A stretch of DNA of 6,836 nucleotides from JBAYJM01 sp041665065 (GTDB taxonomy: Bacteria; Patescibacteriota; Patescibacteriia; 2-01-FULL-39-33). Where the stretch lies: assembly GCA_041665065.1 (NCBI GenBank), contig JBAYJM010000028.1, positions 1 through 6,836 on the forward strand, written 5' to 3'. The notes beneath the pieces are model-generated. The model ran no database searches, had not been told where the DNA came from, and worked only from the letters and a program-made list of their open reading frames with translations. Shown piece after piece: positions 4,839-6,836 of this stretch. The position numbers and the translations under genes were made by a program. Every line of letters begins with the position of its first letter. Position 1 is the stretch's first letter.

Positions 4839-5516
4839 ATGCCCAACGCTCTATTAATTGAAAAAATCACAAAAAATCTTCGCGCTAATTTTAAAAAATT
4901 TAAGTGCGTACAATCAGCCTATCTTTATGGAAGCGTCTTAACAGACAATTTTAATGAAAAAAGCGATATAGATGTTTTATTCATAGTCAAAGATATCAAA
5001 AATAGACAAAATCTTTTAAAAAAAATAAAAACCATTCGCGCCAAAGAAAAAAATTTAAAACTAGATATTAACATTGTATTTAAAAGTGAATTTCTTAATC
5101 TTTGGCATATTTTTAGACCACCAACATTTTTTGTCTGGATTAAACAGCGAAATGCTTTACTCTGGGGCGAAGATTGCATACGTAATATTAAAGAAGAAAA
5201 AATAACGGTAAATTCTATATACAAACGAGCTGTTGATTTGGCGCAAGGTTGCAGAGCCGTATATATAAACGACAAAGATGTGGAATTTTGGGAAATAAAA
5301 TACAGTCGTTGGCTACGCGAACTGCAATACGGAATATTATATCTTCATGGCAACCTTGAACTAGATTCTAAAATGTGCGGTGAAAAACTTTGCAAATCAT
5401 TTCCTGAACTTAATAAGGCCAAGCTTCTTTCTAAAAAACAATTGCCTATTAAAAACCTTTCGGAAATAGCCGAATTATTTGCTTATTGCGTTTATAACCA
5501 TTTTGTAAAGCCATGA
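4839..5516 (+). CDS. Pol-beta-fold (MNT/ANT-like) nucleotidyltransferase, 225 aa
   Basis: The N-terminal domain has the minimal nucleotidyltransferase signature. G31-S32 in LYGSVL is followed ten residues later by D43-I-D45 in KSDIDVLF, and the third acidic residue is probably D76 in KLDINIVF. These three Asp residues would bind two metals for transfer of a nucleotide to a hydroxyl. From about 115 to 225 the protein is helical, as in kanamycin nucleotidyltransferase or HEPN-type partners. I see no HEPN RNase motif (R-x4-6-H): R160 and H170 are too far apart. Its role could be nucleotidylation of a small molecule or a protein. It is not a sugar-1-phosphate nucleotidyltransferase of the usual Rossmann type. 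Its stop overlaps the next start by 4 nt (ATGA), which implies translational coupling with the glycosyltransferase. No SD is seen. Confidence 0.83.
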   Translation: MPNALLIEKITKNLRANFKKFKCVQSAYLYGSVLTDNFNEKSDIDVLFIVKDIKNRQNLLKKIKTIRAKEKNLKLDINIVFKSEFLNLWHIFRPPTFFVWIKQRNALLWGEDCIRNIKEEKITVNSIYKRAVDLAQGCRAVYINDKDVEFWEIKYSRWLRELQYGILYLHGNLELDSKMCGEKLCKSFPELNKAKLLSKKQLPIKNLSEIAELFAYCVYNHFVKP

Positions 5517-6673
5517 AAATATTAATGCTTACATCTCGGTATGGCTTTGGATACGGCATGGGATATTCTGCCTACAAAGAAGCAATAGCCTTTGCCGATT
5601 TGAACAATTCGGTTACTGTAGTACATTGTTATAACAGCCCTGAAATTGAAATATTTTCCGACTCCCGAATTAAAACCGTTTATTTGCCAATCATAAAAAT
5701 TCCTCTTATTGGTTTTTTTATTTATTACTTTAAGCTTAGAAGTTTTTTGAAAGACAAATTTCAAATGCAAGAATTTGACTTGATCTACATCCAGTCTCTA
5801 GAATTTGGCCTGATTGACATGAAAAAAATAAAAATACCTATATTTTATTTTGCCAGAAGCACAATGATTGGCTTACAAAAAACGTTGCAAGGGGAAGGAA
5901 TTAAAAAATCATTTTTAGATACAATAATTCATAATATTCTTGTTTGTCTTGAAAAACGCTGCATGCGATATGCTAAATTAATATTTGTAAAATCTAGCGC
6001 TATGGCCAAAGAAGTTGAGAGTCTATACGACATTAGTTCTCAAAAAATTATCACGGCAACAGGAGGAATAGATGATATAAATTTTAAGATCAATAATAGC
6101 ACATTTAACAATGATCTCAAAAAAAAATTATCCATCCCGCCATCCGCCAAGATTATTCTTTATGCTGGCAGGATTGTTCCTCAAAAAGGATTAATTTACT
6201 TAGTTAAAGCTTCCTTGCAATTGCTTAAAAATTATAATTTTGTAGTTATTGTGGCAGGCTCTTATACAGATCAAAATTATATGCACTCAATTATTAAACT
6301 TTTGGAAAATAATATTCACAAAAAATCATTTTATTTTCTAGGACATATTAACCAGACAGAAATATCTTCTATTTTTAATATCGCCGACTGTGTTGTAACC
6401 CCTTCTTTATATGAGCCGTTTGGCATGGTAAACTTACAGGCAGCTTTTTTAAGCAAGGCTGTAATTACTACGGATATTACTGGATCAATTGATGTTTTGC
6501 GAAATTATCATAATTTAAGGGTTATCCAGCCTGGCTCAGTTAAAGCCATTGAGGTTTCCTTGAAAAAAATATTATCAACCCAAGAAAACTTCAACATGCA
6601 ATCTTTTGATTTTAGCCAATATTCATGGATGAATGTGGCAAAAAAAATACTAAGCTATTTTAAAAAATATTAA
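5513..6673 (+). CDS. GT4-family glycosyltransferase with altered EX7E motif, 386 aa
   Basis: This is a GT-B fold enzyme. The N-terminal acceptor domain begins MKILMLTSRYG and includes a Gly-rich stretch, GFGYGMGYS (11-19). The linker region FVKSS...KIITATGGID (158-186) is typical. The donor domain has LYAGRIVPQKG with R220 and K225, the usual phosphate-binding pair, then FLGHI (275-279) and the SLYEPFG motif. The usual second Glu of the EX7E motif is Gln here (E301...Q309). In GT4 enzymes the second Glu normally contacts the nucleotide ribose, so donor binding may differ. No transmembrane segment is evident apart from a hydrophobic stretch at 59-73 that may touch the membrane. The acceptor could be a lipid-linked or small-molecule sugar. 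It is the last gene of the operon and overlaps the nucleotidyltransferase gene by 4 nt. No convincing terminator follows. Confidence 0.9.
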   Translation: MKILMLTSRYGFGYGMGYSAYKEAIAFADLNNSVTVVHCYNSPEIEIFSDSRIKTVYLPIIKIPLIGFFIYYFKLRSFLKDKFQMQEFDLIYIQSLEFGLIDMKKIKIPIFYFARSTMIGLQKTLQGEGIKKSFLDTIIHNILVCLEKRCMRYAKLIFVKSSAMAKEVESLYDISSQKIITATGGIDDINFKINNSTFNNDLKKKLSIPPSAKIILYAGRIVPQKGLIYLVKASLQLLKNYNFVVIVAGSYTDQNYMHSIIKLLENNIHKKSFYFLGHINQTEISSIFNIADCVVTPSLYEPFGMVNLQAAFLSKAVITTDITGSIDVLRNYHNLRVIQPGSVKAIEVSLKKILSTQENFNMQSFDFSQYSWMNVAKKILSYFKKY

Positions 6674-6836
6674 AGAATGCGGAGTTTTGGGCTTCGAGTA
6701 TTCACCCCTAACCACCACCCTTCGTCAGAAAAATAAAACCCCCTTGCCTTATTTCCCTCCCTGTGTTAATATTTAATTACCTTAAAAAATCAAATACCTT
6801 TTCCATTTATTTTTAGCTCTTCATAGCCAAAAATAA
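6674..6836. other. Intergenic tail without a supported gene
   Basis: No open frame of useful length with a start signal is visible on either strand. GAATGC...GAGTATTC (6675-6703) could pair over about 6 bp, but its loop is long and no T-tract follows, so I do not call a terminator. On the minus strand TTGATT and TATTAA 16 bp apart form at best a weak promoter. Confidence 0.5.

Noticed and set aside
3953..5516. Split PolX-type polymerase (PHP plus pol-beta nucleotidyltransferase side by side)
   Set aside because: In PolX the polymerase comes first, with helix-hairpin-helix and thumb regions, and the PHP domain is C-terminal. Here the order is reversed and the transferase is a short MNT/ANT-like protein without those parts.
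4839..5516. MNT-HEPN toxin-antitoxin element
   Set aside because: The C-terminal half is helical but lacks the R-x4-6-H HEPN motif, and no separate HEPN gene is adjacent; both neighbours are enzymes of other kinds.
2930..5516. Aminoglycoside resistance cassette (APH plus ANT-like folds)
   Set aside because: Both folds are broad families, no integron or transposon sequence is present, and the PHP and GT4 genes in the same operon point to metabolism or surface chemistry.
1..6836. CRISPR array or insertion sequence
   Set aside because: No set of regularly spaced long direct repeats and no transposase frame was seen; the only periodic element is the short inverted repeat at 83-152.

Overview
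The window looks like a piece of an AT-rich, small-genome bacterium. I favour a Candidate Phyla Radiation (Patescibacteria) lineage, but this is inference: there is no rRNA or ribosomal gene here. The hints are compact operons with 4-20 nt gaps, mostly no Shine-Dalgarno (SD) sequence before the larger genes, many small uncharacterised proteins and a HigBA pair of a kind common in environmental genomes.

Left part (1-1000): an inverted repeat built from CGGAT/ATCCG units on a 9-bp period comes first. A sigma70-type promoter then drives a 67-residue Cys/His protein. Facing it on the minus strand is a two-gene unit encoding a 55-residue CxxC...CxxC zinc-ribbon protein and a 71-residue DnaJ-like CxxCxGTG protein. 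Two back-to-back intrinsic terminators separate the converging units. All three small genes have strong SD sequences, unlike the rest of the window.

Middle part (1000-2760): a divergent promoter region leads to an orphan membrane protein with eight predicted transmembrane segments. A HigB toxin/HigA antitoxin operon follows, with toxin first, a promoter that would leave almost no leader, a palindrome over the promoter and a clear GNRA-loop terminator.

Right part (2760-6673): a new promoter and a leader of about 130 nt precede a tight four-gene operon. It encodes an APH/choline-kinase-fold phosphotransferase, a PHP metal-dependent phosphoesterase, a pol-beta-fold nucleotidyltransferase and a GT4 glycosyltransferase. 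Base composition drops sharply here, from roughly 45-57% GC in sampled lines on the left to 22-33% on the right. The four enzymes could together phosphorylate, dephosphorylate, nucleotidylate and glycosylate a small molecule or surface glycan. That joint role is inference from co-transcription, and this operon is the best candidate for an undescribed system. The last 163 nt hold no gene that I can support.
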